This document shows, one piece after another, positions 51,879 to 61,086 of a DNA stretch of 64,000 bases (its first letter is position 1; every line of letters begins with the position of its first letter). The DNA is from Flavobacteriales bacterium (lineage in GTDB: Bacteria; Bacteroidota; Bacteroidia; UBA10329). The stretch lies in the NCBI GenBank assembly GCA_020635535.1, contig JACJZP010000001.1:124001-188000 (forward strand). Direction: 5' to 3'. The notes beneath the pieces were generated by a model. That model searched no databases and was not told the origin of the DNA. It saw nothing but the letters and a program-made list of their open reading frames with translations. The translations under genes were made by a program, and so were the position numbers.

Positions 51879-51916
51879 TAACCCCGCATACAGTTGCTGT
51901 ATGCGGGGTTATTTTT
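51879..51916 (+). terminator. terminator of the Spy-like pair
   Basis: A perfect 15-bp stem, TAACCCCGCATACAG (51879-51893) with its complement (51897-51911), a TTG loop and five T. The next start codon (51922) is only 5 bases after the T run. Confidence 0.93.
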
Positions 51917-51921
51917 ATACC

Positions 51922-53388
51922 ATGAAAAAAGCCATCTGGATATTTGCACTCTCTTTACTGTGCATGGTTTTCAGTGATGTTGTCTACAGACGTTTCGTCC
52001 TTCACCTGCAAGGTCCTGTAATTACCTCTTCTGTAAATGCATCGATAAATTCAATCATCACCGATGCTGCAAAAGGAATCTCGTGGAACAGTGGCGTTCC
52101 ATTCGATATCTACAATACCGTACCGCTGAAATATGGATTTAGAATTTTGAATCAATCAAGGTACGATCGTATCGCTGCCAAGTTCAACGGAGGCATGACA
52201 GATGACATTGGGAAACAATGGAATGGTAATTTCTTCAAAAGTGTATTTCAGAACCCAACCTTTGGATATTACGAAACAATGGTTTCCGGATATTCTGATA
52301 GTTGCCCCACCTACACCCCTTATGATTCAACCATCTTTCCAGTTTATCGATACGCAAGCAATTGCTCAATTCCGGAAAGTAACCTTTGCTTCAATGACTT
52401 TGGCTGGACCGGGTCGGACATTTCCTTCATTAAGCCTGAAAAAACCATTCGAATAGCCTTCTTAGGTGGATCCACAACCCAGCGTTCGAGCGAATGTGAA
52501 TTTGACTACACGGATCATGTAAGGGGTTTTCTTCAAGAATGGGCCACCAAAGAAGGCGTTGATGTGAATTTTGAAACAATCAATACTGGTAGAGTTGCCC
52601 TCAGATCAATGGATTTTGAGGCAATAACCAAATACGAACTTGTTCCAGTTGAACCGGATATCTGTGTCTACTATGAAGGAAGGAATCAATTCGGCCTTCA
52701 GGAATTGGTTGGGTACAATCATTATGATCCGAGCAATAGCCCAACACTATTTCGGCTGTTTGGAAATTCAGCGTGGCTTCAAATTGCCGCCAAAGCATGC
52801 AAAATGAATCTTCTTAAAGCAATTGAAGACAGCAAACCTCAAACTCGCATAAATATCAATGCTGTGGTCAAAACGGAAAACCCAGATCCGTACAACCCAA
52901 ATCTGCCCATTTCGTTACCGCAGATAGTCAGCGACCTTGACAAAATTCGAACACATCTCAGTGCAATAAACTCTGAACTGGTGCTTTGCTCATTTGCAAT
53001 GATCGTTAACGACTCGCTCTTTCAAGATGGACTTCACAATGCGTCTATATATTCATATTGGATCCATGATTATGGCAATGTGCTACTAAAGGATATTGAA
53101 GCTTTGAACCGTTTAGAGAATGATGTCTTCAAACGATATTCAGAAAAGCACAACATTCCATTTTTTGATGTAGCTGCGGATCTAAAGAAAACACCCGAGG
53201 CTTTCAAAGATGGTATTCATCTTTCATGTGAAGGAATGAAGCTTCATGGTTGGAGTGTATTCACACAGCTTCTGCCTCTTATTAAGCAGAAACTTGAACG
53301 TGGGGAACTTCCTAAGCAAACTGAACAGAAAGAAACCACGCATCCTTTTCTAAAAGATGAATGGAATTTGGCCAAAATGCCGAACTGA
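51922..53388 (+). CDS. SGNH/GDSL-like exported protein
   Basis: A 488-residue protein with an N-terminal membrane or signal segment (KKAIWIFALSLLCMVFSDVV). An SGNH-hydrolase core is suggested by block I IAFLGGSTTQRSS (nucleophile Ser) and the late DGIHLSCEGMKLHGW (Asp-x-x-His pair). Substrates of such enzymes are usually acyl or acetyl esters. I start at ATG 51922, since the upstream ATG at 51901 lies inside the terminator hairpin. The stop overlaps the next start (TGATG). Confidence 0.76.
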   Translation: MKKAIWIFALSLLCMVFSDVVYRRFVLHLQGPVITSSVNASINSIITDAAKGISWNSGVPFDIYNTVPLKYGFRILNQSRYDRIAAKFNGGMTDDIGKQWNGNFFKSVFQNPTFGYYETMVSGYSDSCPTYTPYDSTIFPVYRYASNCSIPESNLCFNDFGWTGSDISFIKPEKTIRIAFLGGSTTQRSSECEFDYTDHVRGFLQEWATKEGVDVNFETINTGRVALRSMDFEAITKYELVPVEPDICVYYEGRNQFGLQELVGYNHYDPSNSPTLFRLFGNSAWLQIAAKACKMNLLKAIEDSKPQTRININAVVKTENPDPYNPNLPISLPQIVSDLDKIRTHLSAINSELVLCSFAMIVNDSLFQDGLHNASIYSYWIHDYGNVLLKDIEALNRLENDVFKRYSEKHNIPFFDVAADLKKTPEAFKDGIHLSCEGMKLHGWSVFTQLLPLIKQKLERGELPKQTEQKETTHPFLKDEWNLAKMPN

Positions 53389-53822
53389 TGAGAACCATTA
53401 CAACTTCGATTTTACTTGCTTCAATCTTGAGTTGCTCACTTCCGCAAATTAGCAGCAATAAAGCAGAAGAGATGATAAGAACCGTATTGGCCCAACAACA
53501 AGAATGCTGGAACCGAGGCGACCTCGATTGCTTCATGCAAGGTTATTGGAAGTCCGATTCGTTGCAGTTCATTGGCAGATCGGGAATCAACTACGGTTGG
53601 CAAGCTACGCTCGATAATTACAAAAAGTCGTATCCGGATAAAGCCGCAATGGGAAAATTAGAGTTCGAAATTCTGAATGTTGAACCTTTGGGAACAGAGA
53701 ACTATCTGGTGACTGGAAAATGGAAGCTCATCCGAGAATCAGATACACCCAACGGGCTCTTCACATTGGTTTGGAAACGTTTTGGCGATGAGTGGAAGAT
53801 CATCTATGACCATTCGAGTTGA
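53388..53822 (+). CDS. DUF4440/SnoaL-like lipoprotein
   Basis: A 144-residue lipoprotein. The signal (TITTSILLASILSC) ends in a lipobox Cys. The body matches the NTF2-like DUF4440 pattern: VLAQQQECWNRGDLDCFMQG and GLFTLVWKRFGDEWKIIYDHSS at the end. Start ATG 53388 overlaps the stop of the preceding SGNH gene (TGATG), so they are translated together. Ligand or activity unknown. Confidence 0.84.
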   Translation: MRTITTSILLASILSCSLPQISSNKAEEMIRTVLAQQQECWNRGDLDCFMQGYWKSDSLQFIGRSGINYGWQATLDNYKKSYPDKAAMGKLEFEILNVEPLGTENYLVTGKWKLIRESDTPNGLFTLVWKRFGDEWKIIYDHSS

Positions 53823-53874
53823 ACTCTTTTTGCCATCGATTGTTGAATCAATGTTTAAACATTAATTTAACGTC

Positions 53875-54747
53875 ATGAAACGAACTATCAACCGAATCAT
53901 ACCCGCTCAGCGAGTGAACATGGGCGGCATTATGCTGGATCAACCACTACCAATGCATGGCGTGGAACAGATCGACCCGTTCCTTTTGGTACATCATTGG
54001 GATGATACACTTCCAGGCGGCCAACACGAACGTGAGTTGGGCGTTGGGCCGCATCCACACCGCGGATTTTCGCCAGTAACGCTCATCTTTAAAGGTGCGG
54101 TGCATCACCGCGATTCATTAGGCACAAAAAGCATCATTGAGGCGGGTGGTGCGCAATGGATGAACAGCGGTAAAGGCATTATTCACAGCGAGCGACCACC
54201 AAAGCACATGGCCGAAAACGGTGGTGAGTTCGAGTTCATTCAGTTTTGGGCAAATACGCCCGCATCGCGTAAAATGGAACCTGCCAAGTACCAACCGCTT
54301 ACGGCAGAAAAAACACCAACAGTAGTTTCTGAAGACGGTAAAGTGAAAGCTGGAATCGTGGCTGGAAAAGCCATGGGGAAAGAAGGGCCGATCGAGTTGA
54401 TGACGCCAATGCTGGTGATGCGATTCGACATTGAGAAAGGTGGTAAAATGGAAGTCGATCTTCCAAAGAACTTCAACGCGTTCTTCTATCAACTGGATGG
54501 CAAATTGAACTTCGATGGAACCACGACCAAGAAAAAAGACCTTACTTGGTTCAAGAACGATGGCGAGAGCATTGCTTTTGAAGGGTTGGAGGACACACGT
54601 GCCATTCTGTTGGCGGGCGAACCGATAAACGAACCATTGGCCACTTACGGCCCGTTTGTGATGAACAATCAGACCGAGATCATGCAAGCGTTGCGCGATT
54701 ATCAGATGGGCAAAATGGGTGTGTTGATCGAAGAATTCGATTCGTAA
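53875..54747 (+). CDS. pirin family protein
   Basis: A 290-residue bicupin. The N-terminal cupin has the pirin iron site: PFLLVHHWDD, VGPHPHRGFSPVTLIFKGAV and the WMNSGKGIIHSE segment. The C-terminal cupin follows (NAFFYQLDGKLNFDG). Bacterial pirins often have quercetinase or regulatory roles; the role here is unknown. A palindromic repeat lies just after the stop. Confidence 0.93.
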   Translation: MKRTINRIIPAQRVNMGGIMLDQPLPMHGVEQIDPFLLVHHWDDTLPGGQHERELGVGPHPHRGFSPVTLIFKGAVHHRDSLGTKSIIEAGGAQWMNSGKGIIHSERPPKHMAENGGEFEFIQFWANTPASRKMEPAKYQPLTAEKTPTVVSEDGKVKAGIVAGKAMGKEGPIELMTPMLVMRFDIEKGGKMEVDLPKNFNAFFYQLDGKLNFDGTTTKKKDLTWFKNDGESIAFEGLEDTRAILLAGEPINEPLATYGPFVMNNQTEIMQALRDYQMGKMGVLIEEFDS

Positions 54748-54753
54748 CTTAAC

Positions 54754-54839
54754 GTCAGTCGAGCGAGGAACAGCGTGCCCTGAGGTAGGTCGAAGGGTGC
54801 CGAGACATCTGTAGATTTCTCCACTTCGGTCGAAATGAC
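54754..54839. repeat. intergenic palindromic repeat, copy 2
   Basis: Relative of 1576-1659: begins GTCAGTCGAGCGAGGAAC, contains TAGATTTCTCC and ends TTCGGTCGAAATGAC. Its middle carries extra text (CCCTGAGGTAGGTCGAAGGG). It fills most of the gap between pirin and the next gene. Confidence 0.68.
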
Positions 54840-54857
54840 GGTAAATCCAAGTATAGC

Positions 54858-55250
54858 ATGAACCGAAAGGAATTCATCAGAAACATAAGTTTACTAGGAG
54901 CGGGAATGTCACTCACTCCTACTCGACTTTTTGCCTCAAACAGTCCAACGAAATCTTACCGGCTACCAAAACCAACCGTGCACATTCCGCATGGTAATTT
55001 TCATGCTTCGGCTATCGAAAAACTGACGATTCCCGAACTGAATGTTGAATGCACGGTTCAGCAATTCATGCGAAACGGCATTTCTGAATGTGATGATGAT
55101 CTGACGGTTTTCACTTTCGTGTCCGGAAACGAGCAGCAGAGCATTTGTATCACCCGAGATGGAAACCGATGTACGGATGGCAACATCTCGCATCTTACAG
55201 TAAGCGTCAATACTTTCGACAGCGCCTACTTTTCAATCGAAAAGAAATAG
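54858..55250 (+). CDS. exported hypothetical protein
   Basis: A 130-residue protein with a Tat-like or Sec signal (MNRKEFIRNISLLGAGMSLT); the motif reads NRKEFI, lacking a full twin-Arg. The remaining 95 residues are unrecognised and contain two Cys in a beta-rich text (TVFTFVSGNEQQSICITRD). It stands alone between a palindromic repeat and a paraoxonase-like gene. Confidence 0.65.
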   Translation: MNRKEFIRNISLLGAGMSLTPTRLFASNSPTKSYRLPKPTVHIPHGNFHASAIEKLTIPELNVECTVQQFMRNGISECDDDLTVFTFVSGNEQQSICITRDGNRCTDGNISHLTVSVNTFDSAYFSIEKK

Positions 55251-55300
55251 TCGAACCTGCATCGAGAAGGAAAAACCTACTTTAGTTCAAACCTTCTCCC

Positions 55301-56347
55301 ATGTCCACAACCAAGAAAATTACTCTTCTTCTTGTACTCGCACTGTTGGGTTTTGTGCTGTACACGTTCATCTCCACAGGCTTTTTCCGCACCATAGAAA
55401 ATCGGTTTGATGGCGAAACGTTGCTTGAAATACCGATTACGGGCGCGGAGGACATCACAGTAAGCAGAGAAGACAGTTTTGCCGTTGTTTCGGCAACCTC
55501 AAGAATGCAATTTCCAGCAGCCGAGCAGGAGAAAGGCGGCCTATATTACATGGAGCTGAAGAGTGGCAATTTTGTGCTTACACATCTGACCGCAGATTTG
55601 GAAAAAGCCTTTGCCCCTCATGGAATCTCCATGTTTAAGCGCGATAGTGTTTACACCATTGCGGTGGTCAACCACATGCTTGAAGAGCATTCGATTGAAG
55701 TCTTTACACTGATTGGGAAAAAGTTGACGCACATCCGCACCGAGCGATCATCCAAACTCATCAGTCCGAACGACATCGTACTTATCGATGAAAATCGGTT
55801 TTACGTGACCAATGACCACGGAAACGCGCATGGTTTTGGGCGATTACTGGAAGACTACGGAAATCTGGCCATTTCGAATGTGTTGTACTTTGATGGACAG
55901 CAATTCAGCGAGGCTGCCGATGGCATATCATTCGCCAATGGCATTAACATAGATGCAGAACGAAATCTGGTTTTCGTGGCTTCGCCCAGACGATTCCTTA
56001 TCAAGGTTTACGAGAAAGCAGAAGACCATTCGCTGACCTTCATCGAAGACATTCCGTGCGGAACGGGTGTAGATAATATCGAGTTTGATGCGGATGGAAA
56101 TCTGTGGGTCGGATGCCATCCAAATTTGCTTCGATTTACAGCTTACGCCAAAGGGAAAAAGGAAACTGCTCCCTCCGAAATTCTCAAAATCAAGTATCGT
56201 GGAAAAGGTGATTATTCGGTGGAAAGCATCTACACAAATGATGGTTCGCAAGCCTCTGCTTCATCGGTTGCAGCGCCTTTTGATAATTTGATCTTTCTTG
56301 GAACGGTAAAAGACAATAAGATGCTCATTCTCGAACGGGCGAAATGA
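55301..56347 (+). CDS. paraoxonase/arylesterase-like six-bladed propeller
   Basis: A 348-residue membrane-anchored or exported protein (N-terminal KITLLLVLALLGFVLYTFIS). The body resembles paraoxonases: GAEDITVSREDS, PHGISMF, the calcium-site region LISPNDIVLIDENRFYVTND and FANGINIDAERNLVFVASP. Human PON1 hydrolyses lactones and esters; the substrate here is unknown. It is followed by a small membrane-protein gene after 10 bases. Confidence 0.85.
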   Translation: MSTTKKITLLLVLALLGFVLYTFISTGFFRTIENRFDGETLLEIPITGAEDITVSREDSFAVVSATSRMQFPAAEQEKGGLYYMELKSGNFVLTHLTADLEKAFAPHGISMFKRDSVYTIAVVNHMLEEHSIEVFTLIGKKLTHIRTERSSKLISPNDIVLIDENRFYVTNDHGNAHGFGRLLEDYGNLAISNVLYFDGQQFSEAADGISFANGINIDAERNLVFVASPRRFLIKVYEKAEDHSLTFIEDIPCGTGVDNIEFDADGNLWVGCHPNLLRFTAYAKGKKETAPSEILKIKYRGKGDYSVESIYTNDGSQASASSVAAPFDNLIFLGTVKDNKMLILERAK

Positions 56348-56357
56348 TATTTAAAGC

Positions 56358-56927
56358 TTGAAACTAACCAAACTTCTACCCTTTGCGCTGCTCGGAGCAG
56401 TAATTGCCACACTCTGCGATGCGAACCATGTTCTCACAGGAACGCTCAGTTATCCTGAACCTTTTTTCATGGGTCAGGCCGTTTTCGTATTCCCAGGGTT
56501 CTTCGTTGCATTCACAGTTATGATGCTCAGCTATCATTACATCGCGGCACTCTTTCCGAAGACTTTTACCAAAGAGACCAGCTATAGCTCAGGCAATACC
56601 GCAGCATTTGCAGAAAGCCTTCTGTTCTTCATGGCCATCTACCTGATGAGCGGTTTTGGCAATGCTTATCCAACTTTACTTTCAGCAATCTTCTACGGAT
56701 TCTTTGTGCTCAGATGGGCTTTCTCCTATGAGAAATCGTTTCTGCTTTTGTTCGCCATTATTCTTGGGTTCAACGGCATGTTCGTTGAAGGTCTTATGAC
56801 CAAATTCGACCTTGTGCATTATAGCAATCCTGAAGTGTTTGGCGTTCCATTTTGGCTTGGTGGCGTGTATGTGCACGGAGCCATTGCGTTGCGCGAAGGC
56901 ATGCGTGTTTTTGTTTACAGAAGCTGA
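56358..56927 (+). CDS. membrane protein of unknown function
   Basis: A 189-residue protein with five or six hydrophobic segments, start TTG at 56358 (LKLTKLLPFALLGAVIATL). Conserved-looking text: ATLCDANHVLTGTLSYP and FWLGGVYVHGAIALREG. I do not recognise the family. It is close behind the paraoxonase-like gene and 7 bases before the DUF1905 gene, so probably one operon. Confidence 0.72.
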   Translation: MKLTKLLPFALLGAVIATLCDANHVLTGTLSYPEPFFMGQAVFVFPGFFVAFTVMMLSYHYIAALFPKTFTKETSYSSGNTAAFAESLLFFMAIYLMSGFGNAYPTLLSAIFYGFFVLRWAFSYEKSFLLLFAIILGFNGMFVEGLMTKFDLVHYSNPEVFGVPFWLGGVYVHGAIALREGMRVFVYRS

Positions 56928-56934
56928 TTGCCAC

Positions 56935-57399
56935 ATGGAAAAACCGCTGGTTGATAAGGAATATCTGCTGGAGAAATTTCCTGGCAAAGGCGGCTGGACG
57001 TACGCGGCCATTCCTGAGGTTCTGAAAAACCCACATACACCTTTTGGTTGGGTTCGTGTGAAAGGTCGCATTGATGGTCATGAGATTGAACGCTCCAAAC
57101 TACAGCCAATGGGAAATGGAAAGCTGTTCTTTCCTGTCAATGCCAAAATCAGAAAAGCCATTGGCAAACAGGCGGGCAATAAGGTTCACATTACACTTTA
57201 CGAAGACAAAATCTCAGAACAGATTAGAGAAGAATTGATGCTGTGTCTGGAGGACGAACCAAAAGAACTTCTGGGCAAATTCAACGGCTTGAGCGAATTC
57301 CTGCAGAACAACTATCTCGGTTGGTTACAGGACGCCAAAACCGAAGACGAAAAAGCCATTCGTATCCTCAAACTGATTGAGGAATTGCCGAAGTACTAA
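56935..57399 (+). CDS. DUF1905/YdeI-like protein
   Basis: A 154-residue cytoplasmic protein combining an N-terminal DUF1905 barrel (FPGKGGWTYAAIPEVLKN, GWVRVKGRIDG, PMGNGKLFFPVNAKIRK) with a short YdeI/OmpD-associated tail (EDEKAIRILKLIEELPKY). No enzymatic role is established. Start ATG 56935 is chosen over a longer frame that lies inside the upstream gene. The stop overlaps the convergent OsmC stop by 4 bases. Confidence 0.83.
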   Translation: MEKPLVDKEYLLEKFPGKGGWTYAAIPEVLKNPHTPFGWVRVKGRIDGHEIERSKLQPMGNGKLFFPVNAKIRKAIGKQAGNKVHITLYEDKISEQIREELMLCLEDEPKELLGKFNGLSEFLQNNYLGWLQDAKTEDEKAIRILKLIEELPKY

Positions 57400-57815
57400 C
57401 CCACGTATTCGATGCTGTACGTAATCGGCCCATTCTTCTTAAGCATGGCCGAAACACCGCAATATTTATCGTATGAAAGCGTGATAGCTTTCTCAACTTT
57501 GGCCTTGTCAAGGTCTTTTCCCGAGACGATGTACTTCATATTGATCTCATCAAAAACCTTTGGATGTTCTTCGGTCAGTTGTGTCTCAATCCGGATTTCT
57601 AACCCTGTGAAATCGACACGCATTTTGCGAAGCAGAGAAACCACGTCCATTCCTGTACAGGATGCCAAACCAGAAAGCACCAATTCCTTTGGCCCAGGAG
57701 CAGAATCCTGGCCTAACTCTGGCAGCGCATCACTCAGAACCACATGATTGCGCATGTGATTTTCGAACACCATTCCTTCCTTCCAAACTGTCTTAATATC
57801 AAAATGCTTTGCCAT
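57396..57815 (-). CDS. OsmC family peroxiredoxin-like protein
   Basis: A 139-residue OsmC/Ohr-type protein with the two redox Cys, C53 (LSGLASCTGMDVVSLL) and C119 (SYDKYCGVSAMLKK). Such proteins reduce organic peroxides or polysulfides. It is preceded on the same strand by a DUF1801 gene after 11 bases. Confidence 0.92.
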   Translation of the reverse strand: MAKHFDIKTVWKEGMVFENHMRNHVVLSDALPELGQDSAPGPKELVLSGLASCTGMDVVSLLRKMRVDFTGLEIRIETQLTEEHPKVFDEINMKYIVSGKDLDKAKVEKAITLSYDKYCGVSAMLKKNGPITYSIEYVG

Positions 57816-57826
57816 CGTTTTCGGTT

Positions 57827-58207
57827 TTATAGTTGTCGTTTTTTGGTCTTGATTTTTCCACTACGGTAAAGGTCTAACGCTTCTTGCAGAACAGATGTGA
57901 TTGTGGTTACCTCCAAATCCTGATTTGGGTCAACCCGCAGCACCTTCATCCGTTTTCTGTCGCCAGCCTCTAAAGCAAGATTGCTCAAATGTTTTCCTTC
58001 AACTAACAGGAAATAAGGGTCGTTGGTTTTCTTGTCTTTCCACAGATAGCAGAACGCCCTGCCGCGATACACAAAACAAGGCGAACCGTATTTGATTGTT
58101 TCCTCTACCTCCGCATCCGATTTCCGAACGATTCCGCGCATGGCCAGAAAGCAGGAACGGTTCGGTTCTTCGTGTTTCAAGTACCACGATTCGGTGCTTT
58201 CGCTCAT
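57827..58207 (-). CDS. DUF1801 protein
   Basis: A 126-residue YdhG-like protein: VEETIKYGSPCFVYRGRAFC, DPYFLLVEGKHLSN and the C-terminal VLQEALDLYRSGK. Function unknown. I start at ATG 58207 (MSESTESWYLK), which overlaps the upstream dipeptidase stop by ATGA, and not at 58243. Confidence 0.83.
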   Translation of the reverse strand: MSESTESWYLKHEEPNRSCFLAMRGIVRKSDAEVEETIKYGSPCFVYRGRAFCYLWKDKKTNDPYFLLVEGKHLSNLALEAGDRKRMKVLRVDPNQDLEVTTITSVLQEALDLYRSGKIKTKKRQL

Positions 58208-59484
58208 TCGAATTTGCCTTTGTTGTCGAGGAAGAACTGCCACATCTGAAGGAATTTTTCGGAAGAACGCCTGATCGGCTCCAGATCAACGCCTTCCGTT
58301 TCCAGCAACCGCCAATGAGATTCCAACAGCCCCGGATGCGCCAAGCCTTTCAGTTCAATTTCCTCATAAGTACTATCAGGATTAGCTTCGTAGCAACCGT
58401 CCTCGCCATATCTTCCATGGTGGTGATTCAACCAACCATTGAAATCGGTCTGAAACCCGATGGAAAGATTCTCAACCTGATCTTCTGGCAACTCCTTTTG
58501 CAGGAATTCCTTCACTTGTTCGTACGTGAATTTATAGCTATCGATGGAACCATTGCAGTAGCGCTCCAGCGAATCCAATTTAGCCTGATAATCCGCTCTC
58601 GGTTTGTATGGTCGGCAGGTCTCGCCACTTATCGGCAATGAAATCATCCCATCATTCGCATACACTTTCAGCACGTCTTCTTCTTCCATTCCGCGCGGTT
58701 GGTTCTGAATCGGTTTGAACACATCATGTGTCACCAAAGGCGGAATTCCCTTCTCCTCCATCCAAGCCAATGCATCTTTTCGCGTGCTATCGCTCATGTG
58801 CGTGAGATCGGTCATGATGCCTGCATTCGCCAACCAAACAATGGCCTGTTTGCCTTTTTCGGTAAGTCTGCGGTTTCTCTCCTTGCGGAACAGGCTTCCG
58901 AAATTGAGCACATACAAAGCGAACATCGGCTGATTGGCAGCCGCGCCCAATTTGCTATCCACCAAATGCACCAACGTGATGAACGCCACGCCTTGCTCCG
59001 CCCAAAAGTTGGCATCTTCTTGAGAATTGATGAGTCGCTTTCCACCTTCAATTGAATGAATTATGATGGTCTTATCCGTGTTGTGAACCAGCTCACGGAC
59101 TTCCTGTGGCGTTCTAGCCACAGCAAAATCATCTGAATTCGCGGCCACGAAATCGTTCACATTCTTTATCTGTTTTAGAATGACTTTTCTACCGCGCTTT
59201 TTGGAAGCGATGTTCTCTTGCGTGAGCGCTCCAACACATAGAATCCGCGCGCCTTTGTTCTTGCGCAGATAGTTAGCGTAATTGACATTGGTGAGTTGAT
59301 GTTTCCAAGTCAAATTAGGCTCGTTTCCTTCCTCAAAATACTCCAAGCCCGTTCCGAAAAACGAATACGGAACATGCATACACGGATGAATCTGCAGATC
59401 CATGAATTCGTGGATTTCCTGTGCTGTAACCGAGGAAAAGAAAAAGGAGAAAAGGAAAAGCGGGAGAATGATTTTCAACCTCAT
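58204..59484 (-). CDS. membrane dipeptidase-like (M19) exported protein
   Basis: A 426-residue exported TIM-barrel metallohydrolase relative. The signal is RLKIILPLFLFSFFFSSVTA. Later metal-site text is recognisable (IIHSIEGGKRL, MTDLTHMSDSTRKDAL, PPLVTHDVF, GFQTDFNGW). The usual first HxD pair is replaced by MDLQIHPCMH, so metal binding may differ from renal dipeptidase. The start 59484 overlaps the upstream epimerase stop by ATGA. Confidence 0.8.
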   Translation of the reverse strand: MRLKIILPLFLFSFFFSSVTAQEIHEFMDLQIHPCMHVPYSFFGTGLEYFEEGNEPNLTWKHQLTNVNYANYLRKNKGARILCVGALTQENIASKKRGRKVILKQIKNVNDFVAANSDDFAVARTPQEVRELVHNTDKTIIIHSIEGGKRLINSQEDANFWAEQGVAFITLVHLVDSKLGAAANQPMFALYVLNFGSLFRKERNRRLTEKGKQAIVWLANAGIMTDLTHMSDSTRKDALAWMEEKGIPPLVTHDVFKPIQNQPRGMEEEDVLKVYANDGMISLPISGETCRPYKPRADYQAKLDSLERYCNGSIDSYKFTYEQVKEFLQKELPEDQVENLSIGFQTDFNGWLNHHHGRYGEDGCYEANPDSTYEEIELKGLAHPGLLESHWRLLETEGVDLEPIRRSSEKFLQMWQFFLDNKGKFE

Positions 59485-60464
59485 CTGCCCAACAGATTTT
59501 CCTGTTTCAACCACTCGTAAGAATCCTTTATCGACTCTTCTAAAGGCGACATTTTATAGTCCAATTCGGTAATCGCTTTTTTAGAATTCACGTGCTTAGG
59601 AACGGTCAACTCAATGTATTTCTCAGGAGTCAAAACAGGTTCCTTTCCGTTCAATTTCGATTGCAACGTGTAGAACGGAATGGCAGCTTTCATCAGCCAG
59701 TTTGGCATCACGAAAGTTGATTCCTTTTTGTCCATGAACCGCTCAATGGTATTGAAGATATCTTTGAACGTGACGTCCTGTCCGCCTAACAAATATCTCT
59801 CGCCTGTCCTACCTTTTTCATAAGCTGAAATGTGCGCTCGCGCAATATCGCGCACATGGCAGATGACCGCATTCCCGTTCGGGATTCCAGGCACATCGTT
59901 GTTGTAAACCGCCTGTATGACCTGCGCCCAATTGTGTGAATCGTACGGCCCCATAATGTCGCACGGGTTCACCAGCACAGCATCCAAACCTGCGGCAATC
60001 GCCTTGTCAACTTCCAACTCCGCCAGATACTTCGTCTTGTTGTAATTAACTGGGCTGTCCATAGCATCAGACGTTGCAGTCTCATCAATTTCGTGGCGTG
60101 GATGGCCCCAGGCAGAAATGGACGAAGTGTGCACAAACCGCTTGGCATTTTTCTGCAGCGCCACTTCCACCATGTTCCGTGTTCCGATCACATTATCCTG
60201 ATACTGCTGGTCGTTCCATTTCGACCACATGGATGTATTGGCAGCAACATGGAAAACCGCATCCACCTTTTCAGGCATGGCCTGAATCAAGGAATCTTTG
60301 TCCGTGATGGCGCCTTCAGCTAGCGTTACATCAAATCTCTTCAGATAAGTCAGATTGGAAGTCTTTCTATGAAGAGCGGTTACCTGCCATCCATCATCTA
60401 ATAGTTGCTGAACCAAATTTATACCCAAAAAACCCGTGGCACCTGTAACGAAAGCCGTTTTCAT
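59481..60464 (-). CDS. NAD-dependent epimerase/dehydratase
   Basis: A 327-residue extended-SDR protein: AFVTGATGFLGINLVQQLLD at the start, VFHVAANTSMWSKWN, SSISAWGHP, the YNKTKYLAE YxxxK and VLVNPCDIMGPYD. The branch resembles dihydroflavonol reductase/sterol dehydrogenase-like proteins. Start ATG 60464 is preferred to the open frame up to 60533, which runs into hisIE. It is on the same strand 31 bases after hisIE. Confidence 0.86.
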   Translation of the reverse strand: MKTAFVTGATGFLGINLVQQLLDDGWQVTALHRKTSNLTYLKRFDVTLAEGAITDKDSLIQAMPEKVDAVFHVAANTSMWSKWNDQQYQDNVIGTRNMVEVALQKNAKRFVHTSSISAWGHPRHEIDETATSDAMDSPVNYNKTKYLAELEVDKAIAAGLDAVLVNPCDIMGPYDSHNWAQVIQAVYNNDVPGIPNGNAVICHVRDIARAHISAYEKGRTGERYLLGGQDVTFKDIFNTIERFMDKKESTFVMPNWLMKAAIPFYTLQSKLNGKEPVLTPEKYIELTVPKHVNSKKAITELDYKMSPLEESIKDSYEWLKQENLLGR

Positions 60465-60495
60465 AATAAGGATGGTTTCCCTCGAAAGTACAACT

Positions 60496-61086
60496 TCAAC
60501 CTTGATGTCGTGATTTAAGAACGGCTTCCACATCCTCCAACGATTTCCCTTTTGCGGTGAGTAGTACCAAATAATGGAACATCAGATCTGCGGCTTCATT
60601 TAAGAACAGTTCATCATTGTTGTCTTTCGCCTCGATGACGGTTTCAACTGCTTCCTCGCCCACCTTTTGCGCAATCTTGTTGATGCCTTTTTCGAACAGC
60701 GAAGTGGTATACGATTTCTCCGATGGATTGGCCCTTCGGTCTTCGATGATGCGCTGCAATTGACGCAGAAATCCAGCCGCATTAGCATCACCAAAACAGG
60801 TTTCGGTTCCCTTGTGGCACGTTGGTCCAGCGGGGTCAACCTGAATCAAAAGCGTATCGTTGTCGCAGTCAACCTCCATCCATTTCAACAACAGAAAATT
60901 ACCCGATTCTTCGCCTTTGGTCCAAAGCCGTTGTTTGCTGCGCGAAAAGAAGGTCACCTTTCCCAACTCCTGCGTTTTGGCAAGCGCTTCTTGGTTCATA
61001 TAACCCAGCATCAGCACCGTTTTGGTAGCGTAATGCTGAATGATGGCTGGCACCAGCCCATCGCCTTTTGAAAAATCTACATTCAT
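60496..61086 (-). CDS. hisIE: phosphoribosyl-AMP cyclohydrolase/phosphoribosyl-ATP diphosphatase
   Basis: Two consecutive steps of histidine synthesis in one 196-residue protein. HisI (1-105): VLMLGYMNQEALAKT, FFSRSKQRLWTKGEESGNFL and the Cys site CDNDTLLIQVDPAGPTCH. HisE (about 106-196): SYTTSLFEKGINKIAQKVGE, EAVETVIEAK, EAADLMFHYLVLL. It overlaps hisF by 4 bases and is the last his gene of the run. Confidence 0.97.
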   Translation of the reverse strand: MNVDFSKGDGLVPAIIQHYATKTVLMLGYMNQEALAKTQELGKVTFFSRSKQRLWTKGEESGNFLLLKWMEVDCDNDTLLIQVDPAGPTCHKGTETCFGDANAAGFLRQLQRIIEDRRANPSEKSYTTSLFEKGINKIAQKVGEEAVETVIEAKDNNDELFLNEAADLMFHYLVLLTAKGKSLEDVEAVLKSRHQG

